Made by a program: the position numbers and the translations under genes. From contig JAXRKP010000026.1 of NCBI GenBank assembly GCA_037039925.1, positions 170,001 through 234,000 on the forward strand: DNA of 64,000 nucleotides. Direction: 5' to 3'. The stretch comes from Doris montereyensis. Lineage: Eukaryota > Mollusca > Gastropoda > Nudibranchia > Dorididae. This document shows, in pieces, positions 35,101-48,669 of the stretch (position 1 is its first letter; each line of letters opens with the position of its first letter). Below the pieces are notes generated by a model. The model was not told where the DNA came from, did no database searches, and saw only the letters and a list, made by a program, of their open reading frames with translations.

Positions 35101-38100
35101 TATCTATGATTTATGCATCATCCACTGTATGTCATGTGGAAGCTCAAACCAGTAAATGTATCTATGATTTATGCATCATCCACTGTGTGTGAAAGCTCAA
35201 ACCAGTAAATGTATCTATGATTTATGCATCATCCACTGTGTGTGAAAGCTCAAACCAGTAAATGTATCTATGATTTATGCATCATCCACTGTGTCATGTG
35301 AAAGCTCAAACCAGTAAATGTATCTATGATTTATGCATCATCCACTGTGTGTGGAAGCTCAAACCAGTAAATGTATCTATGATTTATGCATCATCCACTG
35401 TATGTCATGTGAAAGCTCAAACCAGTAAGTGTATCTATGATTTATGCATCATCCACTGTGTGTGAAAGCTCAAACCAGTAAATGTATCTATGATTTATGC
35501 ATCATCCACTGTGTGTGAAAGCTCAAACCAGTAAATGTATCTATGATTTATGCATCATCCACTGTGTGTGAAAGCTCAAACCAGTAAATGTATCTATGAT
35601 TTATGCATCATCCACTGTGTGTGAAAGCTCAAACCAGTAAATGTATCTATGATTTATGCATCATCCACTGTGTGTGGAAGCTCAAACCAGTAAATGTATC
35701 TATGATTTATGCATCATCCACTGTGGGTGAAAGCTCAAACCAGTAAATGTATCTATGATTTATGCATCATCCACTGTGTGTGAAAGCTCAAACCAGTAAA
35801 TGTATCTATGAATTATGCATCATCCACTGTGTGTGTAAGCTCAAACCAGTAAATGTATCTATGATTTATGTATCATCCACTGTGTGTGTGGAAGCTCAAA
35901 CCAGTAAATGTATCTATGATTTATGCATCATCCACTGTGTGTGAAAGCTCAAACCATTAAGTGTATCTATGATTTATGCATCATCCACTGTGTGTGTAAG
36001 CTCAAACCAGTAAATGTATCTATGATTTATGCATCATCCACTGTGTGTGGAAGCTCAAACCAGTAAATGTATCTATGATTTATGTATCATCCACTGTGTG
36101 TGAAAGCTCAAACCAGTAAATGTATCTATGATTTATGTATCATCCACTGTGTGTGAAAGTTCAAACCAGTAAATGTATCTATGATTTATGCATCATCCAC
36201 TGTGTGTGGAAGCTCAAACCAGTAAATGTATCTATGATTTATGCATCATCCACTGTGTGTGTAAGCTCAAACCAGTAAATGTATCTATGATTTATGCATC
36301 ATGTACTGTATGTCATGTGGAAGCTCAAACCAGTAAGTGTATCTATGATTTATGTATCATCCACTGTGTTTGAAATCTCAAACCAGTATGCATATTTATG
36401 ATTTATGCATCATCCACTGTGTGTGAAAGCTCAAACCAGTAAATGTATCTATGATTTATGCATCATCCACTGTGTTGTGAAAGCTCAAACCAGTAAATGT
36501 ATCTATGATTTATGCATCATCCACTGTGTGTGAAAGCTCAAACCAGTAAATGTATCTATGATTTATGCATCATCCACTGTCATGAAAGCTCAAACCAGTA
36601 AGTGTATCTATGATTTATGCATCATCCACTGTGTGTGAAAGCTCAAACCAGTAAATGTATCTATGATTTATGTATCATCCACTGTGTGAAAGCTCAAACC
36701 AGTAAGTGTATCTATGATTTATGCATCATCCACTGTTTGTGAAAGCTCAAACCAGTAAATGTATCTATGATTTATGCATCATCCACTGTGTGTGTAAGCT
36801 CAAACCAGTAAGTGTATCTATGATTTATGCATCATCCACTGTGTGTGAAAGCTCAAACCAGTAAGTGTATCTATGATTTATGTATCATCCACTGTGTGTG
36901 AAAGCTCAAACCAGTAAATGTATCTATGATTTATGCATCATCCACTGTGTGTGAAAGCTCAAACCAGTAAATGTATCTATGATTTATGCATCATCCACTG
37001 TGTGTGAAAGCTCAAACCAGTAAATGTATCTATGATTTATGCATCATCCACTGTGTGTGAAAGCTCAAACCAGTAAATGTATCTATGATTTATGTATCAT
37101 CCACTGTGTGTGTAAGCTCAAACCAGTAAATGTATCTATGATTTATGCATCATCCACTGTGTGTGTAAGCTCAAACCAGTAAATGTATCTATGATTTATG
37201 CATCATCCACTGTGTGTGTAAGCTCAAACCAGTAAATGTATCTATGATTTATGCATCATCCACTGTGTGTAAAGCTCAAACCAGTAAGTGTATCTATGAT
37301 TTATGCATCATCCACTGTGTGTGTAAGCTCAAACCAGTAAGTGTATCTATGATTTATGCATCATCCACTGTGTGTGGAAGCTCAAACCAGTAAATGTATC
37401 TATGATTTATGCATCATCCACTGTGTGTGGAAGTTCAAACCAGTAAATGTATCTATGATTTATGCATCATCCACTGTGTGTGGAAGTTCAAACCAGTAAA
37501 TGTATCTATGATTTATGCATCATCCACTGTGTGTGGAAGCTCAAACCAGTAAATGTATCTATGATTTATGCATCATCCACTGTGTGTGGAAGCTCAAACC
37601 AGTAAATGTATCTATGATTTATGCATCATCCACTGTGTGTGAAAGCTCAAACCAGTAAATGTATCTATGATTTATGCATCATCCACTGTATGCATGTGGA
37701 AGCTCAAACCAGTAAATGTATCTATGATTTATGCATCATCCACTGTGTGTGTATGCTCAAACCAGTAAATGTATCTATGATTTATGCATCATCAAAGCTC
37801 AAACCAGTAAATGTATCTATGATTTATGCATCATCCACTGTGTGTGGAAGCTCAAACCAGTAAATGTATCTATGATTTATGCATCATCCACTGTATGTGT
37901 GAAAGCTCAAACCAGTAAATGTATCTATGATTTATGCATCATCCACTGTGTGTGAAAGCTCAAACCAGTAAATGTATCTATGATTTATGCATCATCCACT
38001 GTGTGTGAAAGCTCAAACCAGTAAATGTATCTATGATTTATGCATCATCCACTGTGTGTGAAAGCTCAAACCAGTAAATGTATCTATGATTTATGCATCA

Positions 38101-41100
38101 TCCACTGTGTGTGAAAGCTCAAACCAGTAAGTGTATCTATGATTTATGCATCATCCACTGTGTGTGAAAGCTCAAACCAGTAAATGTATCTATGATTTAT
38201 GCATCATCCACTGTGTGTTTAAGCTCAAACCAGTAAATGTATCTATGATTTATGCATCATCCACTGTATGTCATGTGGAAGCTCAAACCAGTAAATGTAT
38301 CTATGATTTATGCATCATCCACTGTGTGTCATGTGAAAGCTCAAACCAGTAAATGTATCTATGATTTATGCATCATCCACTGTATGTCATGTGTAAGCTC
38401 AAACCAGTAAATGTATCTATGATTTATGCATCATCCACTGTGTGTGAAAGCTCAAACCAGTAAATGTATCTATGATTTATGCATCATCCACTGTGTGTGG
38501 AAGCTCAAACCAGTAAATGTATCTATGATTTATGCATCATCCACTGTGTGTGTGTAAGCTCAAACCAGTAAATGTATCTATGATTTATGCATCATCCACT
38601 GTATGTCATGTGAAAGCTCAAACCAGTAAGTGTATCTATGATTTATGCATCATCCACTGTATGGCATGTGGAAGCTCAAACCAGTAAATGTATCTATGAT
38701 TTATGCATCATTGAAAGCTCAAACCAGTAATGTATCTATGATTTATGCATCATCCACTGTGTGTGAAAGCTCAAACCAGTAAATGTATCTATGATTTATG
38801 CATCATCCACTGTATGTCATGTGAAAGCTCAAACCAGTAAATGTATCTATGATTTATGCATCATCCACTGTATGTGTGGAAGCTCAAACCAGTAAATGTA
38901 TCTATGATTTATGCATCATCCACTGTGTGTCATGTGAAAGCTCAAACCAGTAAATGTATCTATGATTTATGCATCATCCACTGTGTCATGTGGAAGCTCA
39001 AACCAGTAAATGTATCTATGATTTATGCATCATCACTGTGTGTGAAGCTCAAACCAGTAAATGTATCTATGATTTATGCATCATCCACTGTGTGTGAAGC
39101 TCAAACCAGTAAATGTATCTATGATTTATGCATCATCCACTGTGTGTGAAAGCTCAAACCAGTAAATGTATCTATGATTTATGCATCATCCACTGTATGT
39201 CATGTGAAAGCTCAAACCAGTAAATGTATCTATGATTTATGCATCATCCACTGTATGTCATGTGGAAGCTCAAACCAGTAAATGTATCTATGATTTATGC
39301 ATCATCCACTGTGTGTGAAAGCTCAAACCAGTAAATGTATCTATGATTTATGCATCATCCACTGTGTGTGAAAGCTCAAACCAGTAAATGTATCTATGAT
39401 TTATGCATCATCCACTGTGTGTGAAAGCTCAAACCAGTAAATGTATCTATGATTTATGTATCATCCACTGTGTGTGAAAGCTCAAACCAGTAAATGTATC
39501 TATGATTTATGCATCATCCACTGTGTGTGAAAGCTCAAACCAGTAAATGTATCTATGATTTATGCATCATCCACTGTATGTGTGAAAGCTCAAACCAGTA
39601 AATGTATCTATGATTTATGCATCATCCACTGTATGCATGTGGAAGCTCAAACCAGTAAATGTATCTATGATTTATGTATCATCCACTGTGTGTGGAAGCT
39701 CAAACCAGTAAATGTATCTATGATTTATGCATCATCCACTATGTGTGAAAGCTCAAACCAGTAAGTGTATCTATGATTTATGCATCATCTCAAACTGTAT
39801 CTATGATTTATGCATCATCTACTGTATGTCATGTGGAAGCTCAAACCAGTAAATGTATCTATGATTTATGCATCATCCACTGTGTGTGAAAGCTCAAACC
39901 AGTAAGTGTATCTATGATTTATGCATCATCCACTGTGTGTCATGTGAAAGCTCAAACCAGTAAATGTATCTATGATTTATGCATCATCCACTGTATGTGT
40001 GAAAGCTCAAACCAGTAAATGTATCTATGATTTATGCATCATCCACTGTGTGTGAAAGCTCAAACCAGTAAATGTATCTATGATTTATGCATCATCCACT
40101 GTGTGTGAAAGCTCAAACCAGTAAGTGTATCTATGATTTATGCATCATCCACTGTGTCATGTGAAAGCTCAAACCAGTAAGTGTATCTATGATTTATGCA
40201 TCATCCACTGTGTCATGTAAGCTCAAACCAGTAAATGTATCTATGATTTATGCATCATCCACTGTGTGTAAGCTCAAACCAGTAAATGTATCTATGATTT
40301 ATGCATCATCCACTGTGTGTGGAAGCTCAAACCAGTAAGTGTATCTATGATTTATGCATCATCCACTGTGTGTGTAAGCTCAAACCAGTAAGTGTATCTA
40401 TGATTTATGCATCATCCACTGTGTGTGTAAGCTCAAACCAGTAAGTGTATCTATGATTTATGCATCATCCACTGTGTGTGGAAGCTCAAACCAGTAAATG
40501 TATCTATGATTTATGCATCATCCACTGTGTGTGTAAGCTCAAACCAGTAAATGTATCTATGATTTATGCATCATCCACTGTGTGTGAAAGCTCAAACCAG
40601 TAAATGTATCTATGATTTATGCATCATCCACTGTGTGTGTAAGCTCAAACCAGTAAATGTATCTATGATTTATGCATCATCCACTGTGTGTGTAAGCTCA
40701 AACCAGTAAGTGTATCTATGATTTATGCATCATCCACTGTGTGTGAAAAGCTCAAACCAGTAAATGTATCTATGATTTATGCATCATCCACTGTGTGTGT
40801 AAGCTCAAACCAGTAAGTGTATCTATGATTTATGCATCATCCACTGTGTGTGGAAGCTCAAACCAGTAAATGTATCTATGATTTATGCATCATCCACTGT
40901 GTGTGAAAGCTCAAACCAGTAAATGTATCTATGATTTATGCATCATCCACAAGCTCAAACCAGTAAATGTATCTATGATTTATGCATCATCCACTGTGTG
41001 TGGAAGCTCAAACCAGTAAATGTATCTATGATTTATGCATCATCCACTGTGTGTGAAAGCTCAAACCAGTAAATGTATCTATGATTTATGCATCATCCAC

Positions 41101-44100
41101 TGTATGGCATGTGGAAGCTCAAACCAGTAAATGTATCTATGATTTATGCATCATCCACTGTGTGTGGAAGCTCAAACCAGTAAATGTATCTATGATTTAT
41201 GCATCATCCACTGTGTGTGAAAGCTCAAACCAGTAAATGTATCTATGATTTATGCATCATCCACTGTATGTGAAAGCTCAAACCAGTAAATGTATCTATG
41301 ATTTATGCATCAAACCAGCTCAAAAATGTATCTATGATTTATGCATCATCCACTGTGTGTGTGAAAGCTCAAACCAGTAAATGTATCTATGATTTATGCA
41401 TCATCCACTGTCATGTGGAAGCTCAAACCAGTAAATGTATCTATGATTTATGCATCATCCACTGTATGGCATGTGGAAGCTCAAACCAGTAAATGTATCT
41501 ATGATTTATGCATCATCCACTGTGTGTGAAAGCTCAAACCAGTAAGTGTATCTATGATTTATGCATCATCCACTGTGTGTGAAAGCTCAAACCAGTAAAT
41601 GTATCTATGATTTATGCATCATCCACTGTGTGTGAAAGCTCAAACCAGTAAATGTATCTATGATTTATGCATCATCCACTGTGTGTGAAGCTCAAACCAG
41701 TAAATGTATCTATGATTTATGCATCATCCACTGTATGTCATGTGGAAGCTCAAACCAGTAAATGTATCTATGATTTATGCATCATCCACTGTGTGTGAAA
41801 GCTCAAACCAGTAAGTGTATCTATGATTTATGCATCATCTACACTGTGTGTGAAAGCTCAAACCAGTAAATGTATCTATGATTTATGCATCATCCACTGT
41901 GTGTGGAAGCTCAAACCAGTAAATGTATCTATGATTTATGCATCATCCACTGTATGTGTGGAAGCTCAAACCAGTAAATGTATCTATGATTTATGCATCA
42001 TCCACTGTGTGAAAGCTCAAACCTGTGTATCTATGATTTATGCATCATCCACTGTGTGTGAAAGCTCAAACCAGTAAATGTATCTATGATTTATGCATCA
42101 TCCACTGTATGTCATGTGGAAGCTCAAACCAGTAAATGTATCTATGATTTATGCATCATCCACTGTGGCATGTGGAAGCTCAAACCAGTAAATGTATCTA
42201 TGATTTATGCATCATCCACTGTGTGTGAAAGCTCAAACCAGTAAATGTATCTATGATTTATGCATCATCCACTGTGTGTGTAAGCTCAAACCAGTAAATT
42301 TATGCATGTGTGTAAAGCTCAAACCAGTAAGTGTATCTATGATTTATGCATCATCCACATGTGAAAGCTCAAACCAGTAAATGTATCTATGATTTATGCA
42401 TCATCCACTGGCATGTGGAAGCTCAAACCAGTAAATGTATCTATGATTTATGCATCATCCACTGTATGGCATGTGAAAGCTCAAACCAGTAAATGTATCT
42501 ATGATTTATGCATCATCCACTGTGCATGTGAAAGCTCAAACCAGTAAATGTATCTATGATTTATGCATCATCCACTGTGTGTGAAAGCTCAAACCAGTAA
42601 ATGTATCGCTATGATTTATGCATCATCCACTGTGCATGTGAAAGCTCAAACCAGTAAATGTATCTATGATTTATGCATCATCCACTGTGTGTGAAGCTCA
42701 AACCAGTAAATGTATCTATGATTTATGCATCATCCACTGTGTGTGAAAGCTCAAACCAGTAAATGTATCTATGATTTATGCATCATCCACTGTGTGTGAA
42801 AGCTCAAACCAGTAAATGTATCTATGATTTATGCATCATCCACTGTGTGTGAAGCTCAAACCAGTAAATGTATCTATGATTTATGCATCATCCACTGTGT
42901 GTGTAAGCTCAAACCAGTAAAATGTATCTATGATTTATGCATCATCCACTGTGTGAAAGCTCAAACCAGTAAATGTATCTATGATTTATGCATCATCCAC
43001 TGTGTGTGGAAGCTCAAACCAGTAAATGTATCTATGATTTATGCATCATCCACTGTATTGTGAAAGCTCAAACCAGTAAATGTATCTATGATTTATGCAT
43101 CATCCACTGTGTGTGTAAGCTCAAACCAGTAAATGTATCTATGATTTATGCATCATCCACTGTGTGTGTAAGCTCAAACCAGTAAATGTATCTATGATTT
43201 ATGCATCATCCACTGTGTGTGTAAGCTCAAACCAGTAAGTGTATCTATGATTTATGCATCATCCACTGTGTCATGTGGAAGCTCAAACCAGTAAATGTAT
43301 CTATGATTTATGCATCATCATCTCAAACCAGTAAATGTATCTATGATTTATGCATCATCCACTGTGTGGAAGCTCAAACCAGTAAATGTATCTATGATTT
43401 ATGCATCATCCACTGTGTGTGAAAGCTCAAACCAGTAAATGTATCTATGATTTATGCATCATCCACTGTGTGTGGAAGCTCAAACCAGTAAATGTATCTA
43501 TGATTTATGCATCATCCACTGTGTGTGAAAGCTCAAACCAGTAAATGTATCTATGATTTATGCATCATCCACTGTATGTCATGTGAAAGCTCAAACCAGT
43601 AAATGTATCTATGATTTATGCATCATCCACTGTGTGTGAAAGCTCAAACCAGTAAATGTATCTATGATTTATGCATCATCCACTGTGTGTGAAAGCTCAA
43701 ACCAGTAAATGTATCTATGATTTATGCATCATCCACTGTGTGTGAAAGCTCAAACCAGTAAGTGTATCTATGATTTATGCATCATCCACTGTATGTCATG
43801 TGAAAGCTCAAACCAGTAAATGTATCTATGATTTATGCATCATCCACTGTATGGCATGTGTAAGCTCAAACCAGTAAATGTATCTATGATTTATGCATCA
43901 TCATCTCAAACAGTAAATGTATCTATGATTTATGCATCATCCACTGTGTGTGGAAGCTCAAACCAGTAAATGTATCTATGATTTATGCATCATCCACTGT
44001 GTGTGTAAGCTCAAACCAGTAAATGTATCTATGATTTATGCATCATCCACTGTGTGTGTAAGCTCAAACCAGTAAATGTATCTATGATTTATGCATCATC

Positions 44101-47100
44101 CACTGTGTGTGTAAGCTCAAACCAGTAAATGTATCTATGATTTATGCATCATCCACTGTGTGTAAAGCTCAAACCAGTAAGTGTATCTATGATTTATGTA
44201 TCATCCACTGTGTGTGAAAGCTCAAACCAGTAAATGTATCTATGATTTATGCATCATCCACTGTGTGTGTAAGCTCAAACCAGTAAATGTATCTATGATT
44301 TATGCATCATCCACTGTGTGTAAGCTCAAACCAGTAAATGTATCTATGATTTATGCATCATCCACTGTGTGTGAAAGCTCAAACCAGTAAATGTATCTAT
44401 GATTTATGCATCATCCACTGTGTGTAAGCTCAAACCAGTAAATGTATCTATGATTTATGCATCATCCACTGTGTGTGTAAGCTCAAACCAGTAAATGTAT
44501 CTATGATTTATGCATCATCCAAGCTCAAACCAGTAAATGTATCTATGATTTATGCATCATCCACTGTGTCATGTGGAAGCTCAAACCAGTAAATGTATCT
44601 ATGATTTATGCATCATCCACTGTATGTCATGTGGAAAGCTCAAACCAGTAAATGTATCTATGATTTATGCATCATCCACTGTATGTGTGGAAGCTCAAAC
44701 CAGTAAATGTATCTATGATTTATGCATCATACACTGTGTGTGAAAGCTCAAACCAGTAAATGTATCTATGATTTATGCATCATCCACTGTGTGTGGAAGC
44801 TCAAACCAGTAAATGTATCTATGATTTATGCATCATCCACTGTGTGTGAAAGCTCAAACCAGTAAATGTATCTATGATTTATGCATCATCCACTGTGTGT
44901 GAAAGCTCAAACCAGTAAATGTATCTATGATTTATGCATCATCCACTGTATGGCATGTGGAAGCTCAAACCAGTAAATGTATCTATGATTTATGCATCAT
45001 CCACTGTGTGTGAAAGCTCAAACCAGTAAATGTATCTATGATTTATGCATCATCCACTGTATGGCATGTGGAAGCTCAAACCAGTAAATGTATCTATGAT
45101 TTATGCATCATCCACTGTATGTGATGTGGAAGCTCAAACCAGTAAATGTATCTATGATTTATGCATCATCCACTGTATGTGTGTAAGCTCAAACCAGTAA
45201 ATGTATCTATGATTTATGCATCATCCACTGTATGTCATGTGGAAGCTCAAACCAGTAAATGTATCTATGATTTATGCATCATCCACTGTGTGTGTGGAAG
45301 CTCAAACCAGTAAATGTATCTATGATTTATGCATCATCCACTGTGTGTCATGTGAAAGCTCAAACCAGTAAGTGTATCTATGATTTATGCATCATCCACT
45401 GTATGGCATGAAAGCTCAAACCAGTAAATGTATCTATGATTTATGCATCATCCACTGTGTGTGAAGCTCAAACCAGTAAGTGTATCTATGATTTATGCAT
45501 CATCCACTGTATGTCATGTGAAAGCTCAAACCAGTAAGTGTATCTATGATTTATGCATCATCATCCAAACTGTATCTATGATTTATGTATCATCCACTGT
45601 GTGTGAAAGCTCAAACCAGTAAATGTATCTATGATTTATGCATCATCCACTGTGTGTGAAAGCTCAAACCAGTAAATGTATCTATGATTTATGTATCATC
45701 CACTGTGTGTGAAAGCTCAAACCAGTAAATGTATCTATGATTTATGCATCATCCACTGTGTGTGAAAGCTCAAACCAGTAAATGTATCTATGATTTATGC
45801 ATCATCCACTGTGTCATGTGAAAGCTCAAACCAGTAAATGTATCTATGATTTATGCATCATCCACTGTATGTCATGTGAAAGCTCAAACCAGTAAGTGTA
45901 TCTATGATTTATGCATCATCCACTGTATGGCATGTGGAAGCTCAAACCAGTAAATGTATCTATGATTTATGCATCATCCACTGTATGGCATGTAAAGCTC
46001 AAACCAGTAAATGTATCTATGATTTATGCATCATCCATAAGCTCAAACCAGTAAATGTATCTATGATTTATGCATCATCCACTGTGTGTAAAGCTCAAAC
46101 CAGTAAATGTATCTATGATTTATGCATCATCCACTGTGTGTGTAAGCTCAAACCAGTAAATGTATCTATGATTTATGCATCATCCACTGTGTGTGTAAGC
46201 TCAAACCAGTAAATGTATCTATGATTTATGCATCATCCACTGTGTGTGAAAGCTCAAACCAGTAAATGTATCTATGATTTATGCATCATCCACTGTGTGT
46301 GTAAGCTCAAACCAGTAAATGTATCTATGATTTATGCATCATCCACTGTGTGTGAAAGCTCAAACCAGTAAATGTATCTATGATTTATGCATCATCCACT
46401 GTGTGTGTAAGCTCAAACCAGTAAATGTATCTATGATTTATGCATCATCCACTGTGTGTGAAAGCTCAAACCAGTAAATGTATCTATGATTTATGCATCA
46501 TCCACTGTGTGTGTAAGCTCAAACCAGTAAATGTATCTATGATTTATGCATCATCCACTGTGTGTGAAAGCTCAAACCAGTAAATGTATCTATGATTTAT
46601 GCATCATCCACTGTGTGTGAAAGCTCAAACCAGTAAATGTATCTATGATTTATGCATCATCCACTGTGTGTGAAAGCTCAAACCAGTAAATGTATCTATG
46701 ATTTATGCATCATCCACTGTGTGTGAAAGCTCAAACCAGTAAATGTATCTATGATTTATGCATCATCCACTGTGTGTGTAAGCTCAAACCAGTAAATGTA
46801 TCTATGATTTATGCATCATACACTGTGTGTGAAAGCTCAAACCAGTAAATGTATCTATGATTTATGCATCATCCACTGTGTGTGAAAGCTCAAACCAGTA
46901 AATGTATCTATGATTTATGCATCATCCACTGTGTGTGAAAGCTCAAACCAGTAAATGTATCTATGATTTATGCATCATCCACTGTGTGTGTAAGCTCAAA
47001 CCAGTAAATGTATCTATGATTTATGCATCATCAACTGTATGACATGTGAAAGCTCAAATCAGTAAATGCATATCTATGATTTATGCATCATCCACTGTGT

Positions 47101-47128
47101 GTGTAAGCTCAAACCAGTAAGTGTATTC
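26131..47128. repeat. 53-bp satellite array, about 21 kb
   Basis: Close to 400 head-to-tail copies of a 53-bp unit: CCACTGTGTGTGAAAGCTCA, AACCAGTAAATGTATCTATG, ATTTATGCATCAT. The period was measured between exact anchors (46567 to 46620). Common variants are GTAAGTGTATC, GGAAGCTC, GTGTAAGCTC, TATGTATCATCC, and a longer form with TATGTCATGTGG. Units at the left edge carry AAATCTCAAACCAGTATGCA and are the most diverged; that form also appears inside the array near 29100, 29200, 31550 and 36380. Truncated units (for example 33955, 37790, 43316, 45560) mark past unequal exchanges. Of the three frames, one meets TAA in nearly every unit (CAGTAA) and 53 is not a multiple of three, so the open frames of 60-106 codons are not genes. 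Confidence 0.97.
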
Positions 47129-48300
47129 TATTTGTGATTTCATTTGCTGATGATTTAGTTCGGTTTGAAAAATCAGAAAGGAACCTTCAGTGATCAACAT
47201 GATGAATAATGATTTAATGAAATAGGAATGAGAGTTAATGCAAAGAAAACCTAAACAATGATAGTAACTAGGAAGTTAAAGCACAAAATCTTAAATTGGC
47301 CAGGGAGAATTTAGAACAAGCTCAAATCTACAATTACCTAGGAATAATGAAATGACACAAGATAATATGAAAGCCCCATAGGAACAAAGACGAGACAAAC
47401 ACAAGGAATAGACCGAAAAAAATCCTGGCCACCATGGAGATCGAACCCGCGACCTCTGCGTCGGCACCCATCGCCTCGCCATGAAAGAAAGCGTGCTACC
47501 AATCGAGCTAACTACGCTCTCTTACGATTGGTAGCACAGTTTCTTTTCATGGCGAGGCGATGGGTGCCGACGCAGAGGTCGCGGGTTCGATCCCCATGGT
47601 AGCCATGATTTTTTTTCTGTCTATTCCTTGTGTTTGTCTCTGTCTTTGTTCCTATGGGGTTTTCATATCATCTTGTGTCATTGCATTAACACATGCCCCT
47701 TGCCTCACTGCTTGTCTTTATCTAGGAATAATGATTAGCTCAGAGGGAAAACTAAGTGGCGAAATCAGCTAAAGAATCCAAAAAGCAATGACAATATATA
47801 ACCACCTAGGGGAAAGGCATTCATAGGTAAACAAGATTTGTCAACAAAAATCAAAATGGCAATATACAACACAGTTTATTATCCTACCCTCATCTATGGC
47901 AACGAAACCTAGACAGTAAGGAATACAGAAGAGCACAAGCAGCTGAAATGAAATATATATAATATAAGAAGAGTAGTAGTGAAAATTAAAAGAGGCAAAA
48001 TCAGAAAGACAACAATAAGAGATCAAACCAAAGCAGATAGCATAAAAATTAAGATAGAAATAAATCAATTAAAATTGTTTGGGCATATTAACAAAATGAA
48101 TGACAATAGAATATACAGTGCTAAAACCCAAGGGAAACGACCAAAATGTAGATCTCGGAGAAAGGGGGAAGAAGATATAAAAGAGGCATGAGGGGAAAGA
48201 AATTTAAGTTTTTGGAAGAAAACAGAAAATACCAGCACAGGGCAACCAGGAGAAAGATCATTTTGGGCATCTAAACCCATGCACCAGAAAGTAGAATGGG
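47129..48300 (+). pseudogene. non-LTR retrotransposon reverse transcriptase remnant
   Basis: Begins where the satellite ends. VISFADDLVRFEKSERNLQ contains FADD (47143-47154), the reverse transcriptase metal-binding motif (Y/F-x-DD). GMRVNAKKT and KTMIVTRK follow, then after an insertion (47351-47725) YLGIMISSEGKLSGEIS, then AMTIYNHLG. Further on QLKLFGHINKMNDNRIYSAK and GKRPKCRSRRKGEEDIKEA resemble the usual C-terminal end of LINE reverse transcriptases (WFGHVxRMxxxR, then GxRxxGRPxxRWxDDI). Multiple stops and shifts make it dead. The N-terminal part is missing, cut off at the satellite. Confidence 0.7.
47351..47725 (+). mobile_element. inverted-repeat element inside the LINE remnant
   Basis: Two arms of about 155 bp (47351-47509 and 47525-47684) are near-perfect inverted copies around a spacer of about 15 bases. 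Each arm carries GCGAGGCGATGGGTGCCGAC, GCAGAGGTCGCGGGTTCGAT, a tRNA-like stretch with box B GGGTTCGATCC. The right arm is followed by a tail with CATGCCCCTTGCCTCACTG. CTAGGAATAATGA occurs just before (about 47338-47350) and just after (about 47723-47735) the element, a likely 13-bp target-site duplication, and the reverse transcriptase frame resumes beyond it. A diverged relative lies at 16460-16760. Confidence 0.65.
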
Positions 48301-48332
48301 AGCCGAGAAAGAAAGAAAGTAGATGGCACTTT

Positions 48333-48408
48333 TGTAGATGTATCTGTGTATGACAGATCAGTTTCAGTTCATTAACGCACGTGTAGATGGGACGTTAGTA
48401 GACTGATT
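48333..48408 (+). repeat. single diverged copy of the 69-bp repeat
   Basis: TCTGTGTATGACAGATCAGT, TTCAGTTCATTAACGCACGT, GTAGATGGGACGTTAGTAGA, CTGATT follows the order of the unit arrayed at 17812-18390. It lies just after the LINE remnant. Confidence 0.7.
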
Positions 48409-48669
48409 AATACACCTTATCCATGTGTCTGTAATTAAATACTTCAGACATTTAACTAAAACATTGAATGAGTCTGGCGTTGCGTCCAATCATCCGTGCA
48501 ATACTTTTGGTAGACCTTCAGCAAAACGTTCATTCAAATCTGCAGAGATGGGGAAAGAAGAGAATAAAACAATTACTAACATTTGGGTATCCCAAAATAC
48601 GATCAACAATTTTCTAACAGATATAAAGTATTATGTAAATGCCCCATAACTTATATATATAAGAAAGAT

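Noticed and set aside
26289..46212. Many open frames of 60-106 codons reading QTSKCIYDLCIIHC and KPVNVSMIYASSTVC
   Set aside because: They follow from the 53-bp satellite read in two of its frames. The third frame has TAA in each unit, and frame changes occur wherever unit length varies. No independent sign of coding.
26131..47128. CRISPR-like array of short repeats
   Set aside because: Units are contiguous with no unique spacers, and the DNA is clearly eukaryotic.
47525..47620. A functional tRNA gene with GGGTTCGATCC
   Set aside because: The acceptor-stem bases do not pair as expected, and the segment is part of a repeated inverted element also found at 16460.
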